64,000 nucleotides of DNA from Wolfiporia cocos. Its lineage: Eukaryota > Basidiomycota > Agaricomycetes > Polyporales > Phaeolaceae. The notes beneath the pieces are model-generated. The model was not told the origin of the DNA, did no database searches, and saw nothing but the letters and a program-made list of their open reading frames with translations. The stretch is from the NCBI GenBank assembly GCA_029448655.1, contig JACCLO010000002.1, positions 2,418,001-2,482,000 on the forward strand. Reading direction: 5' to 3'. Position 1 is the first letter of the stretch, and each line of letters opens with the position of its first letter. This document shows positions 10,957 through 22,576 of this stretch, piece by piece. Position numbers and translations under genes: made by a program.

Positions 10957-13900
10957 ATGTCTCTAAGCGAGCTGACTCGGAATTCGTTTCAAAGCGGGAT
11001 CACTGCGAAAAAGGTTTGCTGAAGCCGTATTTGCCATGTGTGTTAGAAAACAGTAAGCGTAGATTGTAACGTCTTCTCCGACAGTGGGCCAACCTTTGCA
11101 AACTCTTTCTTGCCAAGAATGGAGTTCACGACGCTACAGATGAGGTTCAGACTGATATAAGCAGTTGAGTGGAGTACTGTATGACTAGGATGATCCTCTC
11201 ACGTCTCTTCTAGACTCTGTACTAGTCCTGTTCCGCAACTATCCCGGCGACCCCGCACTGCAGGGGTACCTGAAACGCGCTATACAGGACGGCCTATTGT
11301 CGCTTCCCAGATTTATTGCGACTTTCCTATCTGCTGCTAGGTCGCCTGACTTGCATACACCAGCTACTTTGGACATGCTATGCAGAGTGGCGCTCGACGC
11401 ACACTATGCAACAGGACTGACAAATCCGATTGGGTCAATTGTTGCATATACAGCATCAACAACGGAGTTGCTTGCGACCGTTCAAGACTCGATGGCTTTA
11501 CTTCGAGTGGCATACTCATTGCCAATGTCACATTTTCATCAGCTCACAACGTCTACATCAGAGCTCTTAGCCTTACTCCTGTCTTGCATCACGGATGTTA
11601 CGCAAATACCAACAAATGAAGCCGTAGTGTTCCTCGCCGAAGCCAACGACCTGATGCATGTGTTGCATCTTTCCCCCTTTGTCAAGCAGGAGCTTGAAAC
11701 TTTTGTCCTGTCCCTAGGCTTGCTCCTCGGAGATGATGGTAAAGCGGCGCAGGCGCAAATGATGCGTAGCCTTCAGGTGGCCAACGATCTGTTGGGTCCT
11801 GGTTCGGATACGGACATCATCTCTTGCAGTCTGTTATTACAGAGTCTGGTGAGCATCTATACTGCATATGCTTTGCCTTCTCACTATCGCTAGGTTCTCG
11901 GGAGAGCCCATGAGTTTGGCGCTGGAGACGGCAATCGTGCTACTGCCGTTTTACTGGCAATGCTTCGGTGGTCTTCTTGGACCCCAGTCGTGCACCATAC
12001 CCAACTCATACAATCAGCCTTAACGTGCTTGTTCCAAAATATTTCAATGAATGCACAGACAAAGCCTGGGATTATCTGGCGAGCATTTGTCATAGGGCGG
12101 GTATGTCGACACACGTTACACCCACTATCTCAGTCTAAACCGTAATCTCAGCTGCCTACCCTGCTCAAAGCCCTACACAAAGCTGCAGACCAAGAAGGTG
12201 GTGTAGAATCCGACTGGGTAATGGATCAATTATGTCGACGGGCATATACTAACGTCTTGGTCCTGTAGCATTCAGTTGTACAAGCAGCGGTTTCCAATGT
12301 GATGCATCGATCTGACATCCTCGATAGATGTGAGATCGTTTTACAATCGGGAGGTACCGAGATCAATGCGGATAGATTAACACAGTCAGTATCTCACAGC
12401 TCTCGGGGGATAGAAGTCTGACATTTTGAATAGTGCACGAGTGCTGCAGTCTGAATTCTTGTACCAGCTAATGAAGGCAGGGCTTTTAGATCAAGCGTTC
12501 GCTGCGACTCTTCAGCCCTCGCTAGTCAATGACTTCCACCCGCGACTTCCTACTGAGGCTCAGGAGCTCGGGTTAGATCTTGCCGTGAGTCCGCAAGTAC
12601 GCAACATCTCACTTAAAGCTCTCATCCCTTGTATAGGCATACATTGAGTCAAAACTTGCAACGGAGGTCAGCGTCGAAGATGCTATCGCCTTCGTTGACA
12701 AAGTATGTCGTGATGCTTGTAGCCACGCGGCATTCGCGGATGCAGTACACAAGGTAGTTCATCCAGTGTTTCCCGTTCGTGACGTTCGATCTTGACTGCG
12801 CAGTCCAGAAATTCGTGTCGCTTCATCATCCAGATCTTGATTCACTGAGCCACATCTGCAAAATCCTCTCCCGCCATGAGCTTGCCGTCGACATTGTGTC
12901 TTTACATCACCCGCTCACTGACATGGTCACACATGCTTTGAAGCTTGTGGAGGATTACGACTGCGAGACAGTAGGTACGTGCTGAGACAAATCGCTGTTA
13001 ATGCACTACTTATTATCTAAAGGCGATCCGCAAACCGCGGTCAGCCACCTTGGTGATGTCGTTCTCTTCCTGCAGGAGACAGTAGTTCGATACAATGTCT
13101 GTCAGCTCTGTTTCATATCTTGGACAACATCTGATCTGATACTTAGTTCAATCACTCCACCCTGAATCTGGGTGATCAGAGGCTCAACTTGAGCTTAATA
13201 TGCTCGGTTTCCACTGTTCATACAACAAGAGAATTGAGCAGCGAAGACACTTCGGCAGTCCAAGCGTGGGCTAAAGCCCTCTTTGACAAACATAGCGAAG
13301 GAATCGAGGACACAATCTTGCGGTAGTCAACTCAGAATCTTGTGCTGCAGTGAGTTGCTGACAACTGGGCGCACAGGAATACACGCCCGAGGACTCTGTT
13401 GCACATTGCTGCTACACTATTCTCGCATGCCATAATGATGTGCGATGAAGGCAAGATGGAAAAGGATGTATTAAGCGATGGCATTTCATATTTCATGGGT
13501 CCACTTCTCAACTGGACACTCGTCGGGGTGGTCAAATCGTTGCTGTCAGAGATTCAGCGAAGAGGGTTTGTTTTGTTAGTGTCATTCACGATGCACGCCG
13601 CTTAACAGTCTTCAGACTCAACGCCCCACTTCATCTTGAGGTCCTGCAAACTCTACTGCTCTCCCAGTCATGCCCGCAGACCGTTATTCGACTCTCAGCG
13701 GCAAGCGTATTACGGCTTTCCACTAGCAAACTTCAACAGCACGTAGTCAGATTTGACTGGACGGCGCTCCAAGGCGTGGCAGCAAAAGCAATAGGTTTGC
13801 CCGAGAAAAGTGCGTAGCATTCGGTCCTATTACTGTGTCGCTAACGTGGTCCGCTTGTCTAGGTGATAGCTCGCCACCACTAGACCTTCAGGGCACGTCA

Positions 13901-14443
13901 TCACACGCTATAAACGGGGCACTTGCAGCCGCTCGAGCGGGGCGGGCTCCTGCTCTCGACGTCGACCGCTGCCTTCTATTCACGCCCCCTGCCAAGTTCT
14001 TACACGCGTTGTGGAAAGAGCTGATGGGTGTTGCGACGCTCGGGGAGATAGAGGCACCCAGAAGGCTAACAACATTTGTTTTGTCAATGCCCCGTCGCTT
14101 CCACTCTCCGCCACTGCTGCCCATATTCCTGCACATCGTCGTCCCAGGACTCGTCGCAGCAGCCGATCACCTCCCACCTACGGACCAAGCGATTGCGGTA
14201 GAACTCCTAGTGTCGGTCATCTCGTCGGCTCTCACTATGTCCTTGCACCTCGAACGAGCGTTGCTTAACACCTGCGGGGAAGAACGGCCTGCACTCGGAC
14301 AGTCGGCTGCCGCTATGGCTCGCAGAATGGGTAGTGATCTCCGGCGAAAAGGCCACGGGCAAACAAGCGGAGTGATTGCACAGAGGCTGGCTGCGCTACC
14401 TCCCTTCGTGGCAAATTTCCCTACGTTCATAGCTGACATATAG
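10957..14443 (+). CDS. med5: Mediator complex subunit 5 (MED5/NUT1)
   Basis: Fourteen exons: 10957-11013, 11085-11144, 11189-11848, 11894-12100, 12152-12217, 12269-12384, 12434-12584, 12637-12753, 12809-12974, 13023-13096, 13147-13322, 13377-13565, 13616-13809, 13863-14443; 937 residues. MED5 is a tail-module subunit of Mediator, which links activators to RNA polymerase II. Recognised from the start MSLSELTRNSFQSGI with WANLCKLFLAK, the central DPQTAVSHLGDVVLFLQ block, and the late block ISYFMGPLLNWTLVGVVK, all characteristic of fungal MED5. The protein is otherwise helical without catalytic motifs. Intron 2 (11145-11188, 44 bp, GTTCAG donor) is the least certain junction; the rest have good signals. 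It follows the golgin gene in tandem. Confidence 0.9.
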
Positions 14444-14598
14444 ATTACGGTATCGTGGACTATGATTACAGGGAGACTCAAGAGTATGGTGGTTGAGAAA
14501 CGTCGGGCATGAGGCTCAAGAAATCTAAATATCACACCTCCACTGCGGGTGGGGCTGGCGACTGGTTGTCAGGGAGGACAAAATGATACAACCGTATG

Positions 14599-16417
14599 TC
14601 ACTTACGACAACAGGCATTTTCAGAGGGATTGCACTCCTCATCAGGAGGGCAAACAATCAGACAAGCAGTCTCTTCTGTCGTCTGCAACTCCAGCGTCAG
14701 CTTCCACAAGCGCGCAAGGATAAGGGGATCGACATACCCATTGATACTCTCCAGATGGCGAACGGGGGTATTCAGGCTGAATTGTGCTTGAGTGGATACC
14801 ATGGTGGTGAAGAGCTGCGCGAATATCTGCGGCCACAGTCATGAAGTCGTGGTCGCCCTTGGGCTTGACATGTACAGATGCGACAATTTTCGTTTCTGAT
14901 AGTTGCCATACATGGAGTTCGTGGAGGGAAATGACGCCTTTGCAGTCCAAAATGGCTTTCTTGACATCTTCGATCGAAACAGTAGAAGGAGCTCCTTGCA
15001 ATAGGATGGTAGACGTGCTTTTCACTACAAACATCGCGGCTTAATCTGTTTGTCGCAACCATTGATGGGATTTGGCGTACCTAGTGGTAGTGCAGATGAG
15101 AAGATGATGACTGTGATGACCAAACTGATTATGGGATCGAAATAATATTTCCAGGACCACGTTGAGCGCCAGATAACCAGACCGGTCGCGATAACGCCTA
15201 CGTTGCCGAGAGCATCGCCCAGAACGTGGAGGAGCAGAGCACGCATGTTCATCGATCCATGTGAGTGCCCGTGAGCGCCACCACCTGTTTTATGATCGTG
15301 CTTGCTGTGCTGTGAATGTGAGTCGGAATTATCGGGAGCTACATTGGAGGACAAGAGCGGTGTCCGTTCGTCCGATGGAGCGTCAAATGATGATGGCGCG
15401 ACAACAGTCTCGTTGTCTAATTCAGAGGCCTCGTAATGTCTAGCCCGTGATATGGATCGGTGGGAAGGAGACCTGCCTCTGATGCCTGCAGGAGAAGGCG
15501 AGCGTGCAAGCACGATTTCCTGGGCGACTTGCTGGATGGAAGCGCGAGTAGCGGCAGGATGGCCGTACAATTCAGAATGTGAGCGAGAGCGGGACCGAGT
15601 GCGGCTTGTGGGGATTTGCAGGGTGGTGATGGCTTTGGGTACAGCATCAGTCTCACTGTTGGAGTGCAAGCTCGAGGGCCGCGAAGGGGTGCGGCTCTCT
15701 TTGCCGTGTGAGTGGCCATGATCATGACCGTGTTCTAAGTGTAGGAAGTGGCTGATCAGCAAATTTTTCTGGTTCGCTCACAAAGTAACAAGTACAGACC
15801 ATGGAATAGGAACAAGCCCACGATGTTTGAGGCAAGTCCCAGAGATCCCACCAGAACAACAAGGCGAGGATTGGAGATCTCTGACATCAAGGCCAGCGGG
15901 ATGAGGTAGGGTAGTCTTAGCGACAAAGGGACCTACCCGGAGTGCTAAAGAATCGCTCGATCGCCTCTAAAGAGATGGAGAAGCACAGAGCAAGGAGGAA
16001 CACGCCATTAATCAGAGCAGCAAGGATCTCTGCCCTGTGCCAGCCATATGTGTAGCGGACGTCAGTGTGGGTCTGTTTCGTGAGCTATAGGAGATATGTT
16101 AAGCGAGGGCCACGATTCGAAGAAGGATTGTGTATGGAACCTTTATCGCGTAAAGCGCCACAACAAGACTCATAACATCACTAAACCATATCTCAGCATC
16201 CGCACTTCAAAGCTACATCTCAACGAAACTTACTTCAGCATATGGAAGCTGTCCGCAACGAGTGCCAGTGATCCTACGGCATAGCCTGGAGAAGATAAGT
16301 CTATCAATTCCCATGCCGCACGGCGAGACGCGGAAGTAACGCACCAGCAATAAGCTCAACGAAAAAGAAGATCAAGTCTATCACCAGCAGGAGGATAATG
16401 CGGGTTGAGCGGCTCAT
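14599..16417 (-). CDS. zrc1: CDF-family zinc transporter (ZRC1/COT1 type)
   Basis: Eight exons: 16345-16417, 16234-16285, 16141-16180, 15937-16084, 15800-15880, 15081-15734, 14738-15024, 14599-14682; 472 residues. Cation diffusion facilitators exchange cytosolic Zn2+ for protons; ZRC1-like members load the vacuole. Six membrane helices are visible, beginning MSRSTRIILLLVIDLIFFF. The metal-site HxxxD pairs are present in helix 2 (FHMLND) and helix 5 (HVLGDALGN). The long loop between helices 4 and 5 has two histidine clusters (HEHGHDHGHSHG and HDHKTGGGAHGHSHG) around a Ser/Arg-rich stretch, typical of zinc transporters. The C-terminal domain ends in a cysteine-rich tail (CLIVCPPDEECNPSENACC) that may bind metal. 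It converges on MED5, 155 bp from its stop. Confidence 0.94.
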
Positions 16418-18950
16418 GGTGGTATGTGACCGAGGATCATGAAGAGGCAAGCTTTTCCGGCTGATTGGCAGCTTACAGAGGTTTATGAGAACGGGCGGCT
16501 AATTCAACGTTCCATGACGCTCGTCACACGTGGCGATGGAGTTAACCTGTATTCCGCCCCTCCGCCTTCCCGACACTCGTGCTCATCAACGACGATGCAG
16601 CCCGAGAAAGTAGTCGTATTGTATACTCGTTGTCATGAGTAGCGTGCAGGACAGTTCGTTAGTTGAATCCCGCAGTCATGTGATACTCTGGAGAATGGCA
16701 ACATATTCAGTCAGAAAGACCAAGAATTGCCTGGATCCCGCGGTCTGGATGTTCGCTATTGGGAGAATAACGCCATCCGACAGTACATCCATCGTCCAAG
16801 TGATCAAGTTCATTCCGGCATAAATTACAGGACGAAGATCATACATGAGAGAAAGAATAATACCTCAGCCAATACTACGCCATTTGTATGGCAGGACGGT
16901 GCAAATGATCGATGCGCGCTCACGTTATGGAGAGTATTCTCACAGCCGGCGTCCGCTCAGCTGAAGGAACCAGCTGTGGGGAAACTACTGCACCTAGGTT
17001 AACGGCAAGTATCGACATATAAATCAGGAACATGAACAGCTAGTTCGGTCGAGGCAAGGTCACATTGCCCACTCTCCGTCCATTGACATTTTGCATACAG
17101 TCGGTACATCACGGCTTCTAACACGAGGTGTTCGGAGTTATTCCTAGCCTCCTACAGTGTCGGCCCCGGGTAGCGTATCACAGGAGCCACAGCAGACGAG
17201 GGAAACAAATAAACTAAACGCGTAGTGGAACGCGTAGGGAGGCGGTGGGGACCGATTGACACGGGCATGATGTTAGGTAGCGATAGCAGCCGTGAGCACG
17301 ACCTCGAGTCTGAGCACCTGAGCTAGACCGAACGCAGATATCGTAAGCTGACGCTACACTGCCAGAGAAATAGACAGATCTTTCAGCGCGCGTCCCGGCG
17401 ACCGGACGCATGTACCATGATCAGATGCAGGAGCGAGCAGCGCAAACACGAATGCATAGAGCCTGAGTAACGCAATTACCGTTTAGGCTAACTGACAGGT
17501 GGATGCCGTAGAATTCGCAGGATGTTGCATGTCTGGAACCTCCTACGCGCTGTATACAAGCGCCGATAAGTGGCACGTTGCAGGGCGAGTACCCGTGGCA
17601 GGCATCATGCGTGCCTCACTCGGTATCCTAAAGCCTGAGGCCTGAGCTATTGGGAGCGGTACAAGCAGCGAATATCTGGAACCAGGGTCTTGAAAGGAAA
17701 ACACGAGGAAACATTGCTAGTGCCGTGGTCCACGAAATGTGCAGGTTTCAATGATCGTCACAGGCGCCAAAGAACTGTGAGGTCTAGAAGAGTGCAAGCC
17801 CTTCCCGCATTCGCCAGACTTTCTGCGTTTGAGGCTATGAACATGCAAGCAGAATAGAATCATCGTGACGGCGGAGTCGTCGTTATGCATGCGGAGGTAG
17901 TGTCAACCAGTGTTTCTGAGTTGCGGGCTCAGCCAAGGCAAGGAGCATAGTAGTTCAAGTTGTGACGTGTTCCAAGTATGAGTCAATGTCGCGCATGTCA
18001 GATACCCGGGAGACGAGAAGCTTGCATGCAAAGCAACCATACAGTGCTGTTTCTCTATCATACCCCACTGATGAGAATAAGCGACGTGATGTGGGTGTTG
18101 ATGTGGTTGCCACATGTTCGTGCGCTTAAGGCTGCGGCAGCCAGTAACATTGTTACGCTGTAAATACGTAGTAGTTTCTGATTAGAGACCAGCAACACGT
18201 GAATCAAGAACCGCAGCAGCATAGCACAGGGAGGTAGTGTCTGTTCATAAGCTATGCAGCTGACGATATGGCGACCAGTGTCTCTGAGGTCGACAGTTTC
18301 ATATGCGCCTCGGGCCTGAGCTGGTATGAAATGAACAGGTTTTGAGAGCTAAGCGAGTGTGCAAGCTGCAAAGCTAGCTTGCTGTGGATCAGACTTGTCA
18401 ATTGTGGACGCTTGGGAGGAGTCGCCGACAAAGCCGGGTGATAGCAGTAGACCATTCTATGTAGCCAGCCAGTACTGAGGGTTGTCAGCAGAGTAGACCT
18501 GCCCCAGTCAAGTAGCAGTTGCCCCGATGAGAATGTTGCAGTATCCTCATGATCAAAGTATCGATCGATACATGTAAATAGAATTGCGATGATCCCAGCG
18601 GAAAAAGCAGCGGTCTGATAAACACAGTATCTACGGCATGCTGCTTTATGGGCTCAGGCCAATCTTGCACAGTCCATTCCACATCCAGAATGACGAGCAG
18701 CGCGTGAGTAAGTTCTAGCGAGGAGGTGATTAATGTCGAGACGGAGAATGGCTGCACCGATCGGCTCGATCAATTATATGATCCACGTGATATGAACGAG
18801 TTGTTCTGTGTTTGGCAAGAGCCTCTATCTACTTTTCATCCTCTCGTAGCCGTCGGTCTATACGGTCCTCAGACCCTTTTGGCTTTATTTCTTCGCAGTG
18901 ACTCTCTACAGACTGCTTTTCCTCTGTCTGTCTTGACATCGATCTAACAA
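16418..18950. other. 2.5-kb gene desert
   Basis: No convincing gene on either strand. Open frames are short, lack neighbours that splice in phase, and match nothing I recognise. Two short words recur about 340 bp apart: GGAGGTAGTGTC (17893-17904 and 18230-18241) and ACCAGTGTYTCTGAG (17906-17920 and 18274-18288), which may mark an old duplication. A noncoding RNA or an unrecognised fast-evolving gene cannot be excluded. Confidence 0.5.
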
Positions 18951-20505
18951 ATGGCCACAACCTCGATGGCAGCAGCTGTGGCTGCATCCCTCCCCGTACC
19001 TCAAGCAGCCCCCACACCTGCTGCGCCCACATATGAAGCCATTCCCCCGTCTATGTCGAAGGTGATCGACATTGAGGCTGAAATACCCTTGACCTGCGTG
19101 CAGCTGGACGGACTGGTGAGTGCCTCATGAGAATACAGAGCGCTGCACATGCAAATCCTCCGCACGAACGCCCCGCGTCCCTGGGGAGAATTACTCACCC
19201 ATGCCGTGAATGCCCTGATTTTTGCTCTGCATTCGGACGCGCAGTACCATTTGCGCGACTATATTACACGTTGCTGACTGCTTCCTTGAAATTTCTGCTG
19301 GGGCGCGGACTCTATGTGTGCGTGCGTGCATAATATGGCACGGGCGCATTAGGTAGTCACGAAGATCATCAAGCACTGTCGCGAAGCACGCGGCTCCACT
19401 GCGCACGGACTCGTGCTCGGTCTCGACCTCGACGGGACGCTCGAGGTGTCCAACTCATTCCCCCTTCCGAACCACTCTTCCGACGATGATGACAAGTCGG
19501 TGAAGAGCGTCGGTGAGTGCACCCGTCATCCATTCATTTGTTATTTCAATATGCGGAATGTGAGTGCTGATTTGGGGTGAAGCGCGGTACCAGGGAACGA
19601 TGCTGCGCTCGCTGAAGGAGGTGCAGGCGGACGACAGCATCGTGGGATTCTACCAGGCCATGACCCTGGGCTCGTTTTTCAATCAAACCTTGGTGGACAC
19701 GCAGGCTATCCATCAGGAAAGGCTACGACACGGCGGCGTAGTCATTGTGCACGGTATGCCTACTCGCGGCGCGCTTCCATGCATTGCGTGACTCATGTCC
19801 GAGCCAGACCTGTCGCAAACCGCGCGAGGAAACGCGTCTTTCCGGGCGTTCCGTCTCACGAAGGCGTTCTTGGACGCGTACAAAAAGAACAACTTTAGTA
19901 CCGCAAGGTAGGATCTGATGGACTGCGGCGAAGATGGGGCTCATAAAGGGGTGATTACGTTTAGCCTCATTGGCCACCGGCTCACGTTCTCCTCTATTCT
20001 GGAGGAACTGCCGCTCAAAATTCGGACAAATGCGCTGCTGAGTTCGTTCATCGGGGCGCTGGCGGAGACGACACCGGCGGCGGCGGCAGATGCCAGCCCG
20101 TCATTGGCGACGTCATCCGCGGCGCTGGCACCCTCGTTTTCGACGCTGAACATGGGCACGTCAAGCGTCTCGCGGAATCTGGAGCACATCATCGAGGCGC
20201 TGGACAGCTACAAGACGGAGGAGGGGAACCTTGCATACCTGCAGCGACAGATCACGAGGGAGAAGGCGCGCGCCGACACCTATGTCGCGAAGCGGAAGGA
20301 GGAGAATGCCGTGCGCGCGACGCAGGGCCTCGCGCCGCTGCCCGAGGAGGACGTGAGCAGGCTGTTCAAGATCCCGCCGGAGCCGAGTCGGCTGGAGAGC
20401 CTGTTGCTGTTGGGCAAGATTGATGCCTATGCGAAGAGCCTCGCGGAGACGTCGAGCACCGGGCTCGTCAAGATGTACGCGGCAAAGGCGAACTGTGGGG
20501 CATGA
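18951..20505 (+). CDS. eif3h: translation initiation factor eIF3 subunit h
   Basis: Five exons: 18951-19115, 19353-19512, 19583-19753, 19808-19907, 19965-20505; 378 residues. eIF3h is an MPN-domain subunit of the eIF3 scaffold that assembles the 43S/48S complexes. After an Ala/Pro-rich start, the MPN domain begins at LTCVQLDGLVVTKIIKHCR and continues with HGLVLGLDLDGTLEVSNSF. The JAMM metalloprotease residues are absent, as is normal for eIF3h, so this subunit is structural. The C terminal third is charged and helical (YLQRQITREKARADTYVAK) followed by LLLLGKIDAYAKSL, the helix bundle shared by PCI/MPN complexes. Intron 1 (237 bp) is about five times the local norm. Confidence 0.93.
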
Positions 20506-20922
20506 TGTGTATGAGTAGCAGGCTGTTCGGAATGAATCTGGCGTGATACTGCGAACATCACGCAGCCACATGTTAGTTGCGTGGTTGCGGCACCAAGACA
20601 CCGCGGGTCACGGACGAGGCCGAGAAATATCTATATGATATCTTCCGTCGGCATGGGAATTGCGGGAGAATAAACTGGCGGCACGGTGGCGTGGGAAGGG
20701 CAGGGGAAATAAATGCTCGGGCGCGTGTTGCCATCGACCTTGTCCTGCACACTCAGTCGGTGGTTTCGACCAGTCAAGGCGTCCTCCACTTTCCGTCCCC
20801 AGGGTTCGCTCGAGCGACCTAGTCCCTCCTTATAAGCCTCCTGCTGCCTGTCCTTAGCCGAGGTCACTCGCCCGCTCAACCCTCTACACCACCTTCTCTT
20901 CTACATTCCATTCTCTAACGCC
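20506..20922. other. intergenic, promoter of secreted DPBB gene
   Basis: 417 bp between eIF3h and the secreted protein. A TATAAG motif at 20831-20836 lies 92 bp before the ATG and is followed by a pyrimidine-rich leader, a layout common in highly expressed fungal genes for secreted proteins. Confidence 0.5.
20831..20836 (+). promoter_or_regulatory. possible TATA box of secreted DPBB gene
   Basis: TATAAG 92 bp upstream of the start codon, followed by a C/T-rich leader. Weak evidence by itself. Confidence 0.4.
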
Positions 20923-22138
20923 ATGTTCGTGCCAAAGGCTGTCGTCGCCCTCGCTTTCGCCCTCTACGCATCTGCACTGAGTGTACCACACTCGGCACGC
21001 AACGCCGCCCACCACCGCTCCATCGCTGTCCGCCACGCGGAGCCCGAGGCTGCGCCTGTCCCCGCGCAGCCCGAGTCGGTCATCGTCAAGCCCAAGCGCA
21101 AGCGGAGCCTCAACAAGCGTTGCCTGCCGCGCTCCAGCAGTGCTGCCCTCTCGGCCACGTCTGCGGCTTCGTCCGCCGTCCCGAGCAGCAGTGCTGTGGT
21201 GTCTTCGGTTCTCAGTTCCGTTGCACCGTCAGTATCTGTCTTACCCTCTAGCTCCGCGTACAGCAGTTCAGCTGTCTCATCGATACCCGTTTCTTCCTCG
21301 TCTTCCGTATACAGCAGCAGCAGTGAAGTCGCCACCTCGTCTGCGGCCCCGATAAACATCGGTGGTCTGCCCCCGATTTTCTCGTCTTCGTCTGTGGAGA
21401 CCCCGTCTTCGACCTACGTTGCGCCCACGTCGACGTACGTCGCACCCACGTCTACTTATGTCGCGCCTACCTCGACGTATGTTGCGCCTACCACCAGCGA
21501 GACGCCCACGTACACCCCGACGTCCACGTACACCCCGACTACCTCGTATGCTGCCACCACAGCCTCATCGGCGGATATAAGCGGGCCGACCTGGATGTAC
21601 GAGACCAACACCGGCGATGGTAAGTCTTTGTTCAATTGTGTCTTGAAGCGAAAGCCCCTGTACCTGCTGCGCTTTTCCCTCGCAACTTTTGATTGTCCCT
21701 AACTCGAACAAGGCTAACTCCGGCCTTACACAGCTACCTACTACGCGGCCGGTCTCGGTGCATGCGGTATCACCAACACCGACAGTGACTACATTGTTGC
21801 GGTCTCATGGGAGCTGTTCGACAACTACCCGTACGTGCGTCAGTCTGATCGATCGCATGTCATCTAACCCTGCAATCCTAGTGGCTACGACGGGACTAAC
21901 CCCAACACTAACCCCGTTTGCAACAAGCAGATCACCGCGAACTGTTCGTCCTGTCTCACCCGTCCATTCCACTTTGCTGATTGTTCCTTTAGACGAGGGC
22001 AAGTCGGTCACTGTGACCGTCACCGACCGCTGCACTGGCTGTGATACTACCAGTCTCGACTTCACTCCTACCGCGTTCCAGCAGATGGCGGACCTCTCCA
22101 TTGGTCGTCTCTACGGCATGACCTGGCAATTCACGTAA
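20923..22138 (+). CDS. secreted expansin-like / RlpA-like double-psi beta-barrel protein
   Basis: Exons 20923-21619, 21734-21830, 21882-21943, 21993-22138; 333 residues. N terminus MFVPKAVVALAFALYASALS is a signal peptide. It is followed by a pro-region ending in dibasic sites (KPKRKRS, LNKRC) that suit Kex2 processing, then ~150 residues rich in Ser/Thr/Pro/Val, likely heavily O-glycosylated, with four exact-length STYVAPT repeats. The last ~100 residues form a DPBB domain: TYYAAGLGACGITN, VSWELFDNY, VTVTDRCTGCD, LDFTPTAFQQMA. Such fungal proteins are cell-wall-associated and often induced in development, stress or host contact; enzyme activity is not established for them. Intron 1 (114 bp) separates the linker from the barrel, consistent with domain shuffling. 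No carbohydrate-binding module is seen. Confidence 0.88.
21409..21492 (+). repeat. four tandem 21-bp repeats encoding STYVAPT
   Basis: Units start at 21409, 21430, 21451 and 21472. Each encodes Ser-Thr-Tyr-Val-Ala-Pro-Thr with mostly silent differences, so the peptide is conserved while the DNA drifts. It lies in the mucin-like linker of the DPBB protein. Confidence 0.9.
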
Positions 22139-22576
22139 GGTGGCCCTCAAGCACCGGTGTTGGCGCACGCAGTCGCCCAGTTCCTCTTCTCTGCTATCTA
22201 GTCTTAGTTTATTGCGCTTTTTATAAACCCAGTTCCCTCAGCGCCTGGGTGTTCCTCTTCCCTTCGCGTGCGGGGGGATAGAGGCTAGGAGGGAGCTGCT
22301 CGTGTCTCTCATGTAACGCATCGAGCATGCCTGGTATTGTTGGTCGCTAGCTCTGGTCATGCTGCGCCTGTCTATTGTCACCGCCATGTACATCCTGGCA
22401 GATGTCACACAAATGAAATCACTTGCATAGAGTTTCCTGCGCTGCAGCTCGAGGCGGTATTCTCGGGCACCATGGCGAGAAGATGGACTGTGTCCGGCCT
22501 GCAAGACTCCTCGTGTATTCGAAGGTGCGTACAGCGAAGACGACTGAAGCTACACATTGCTATGGCTGCAGACAAT
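22139..22576. other. convergent 3' intergenic region
   Basis: 438 bp between the DPBB gene (+) and IPI1 (-). An AT-rich TTTTTATAAACC near 22210-22222 could serve 3' end formation; otherwise nothing is seen. Confidence 0.5.
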
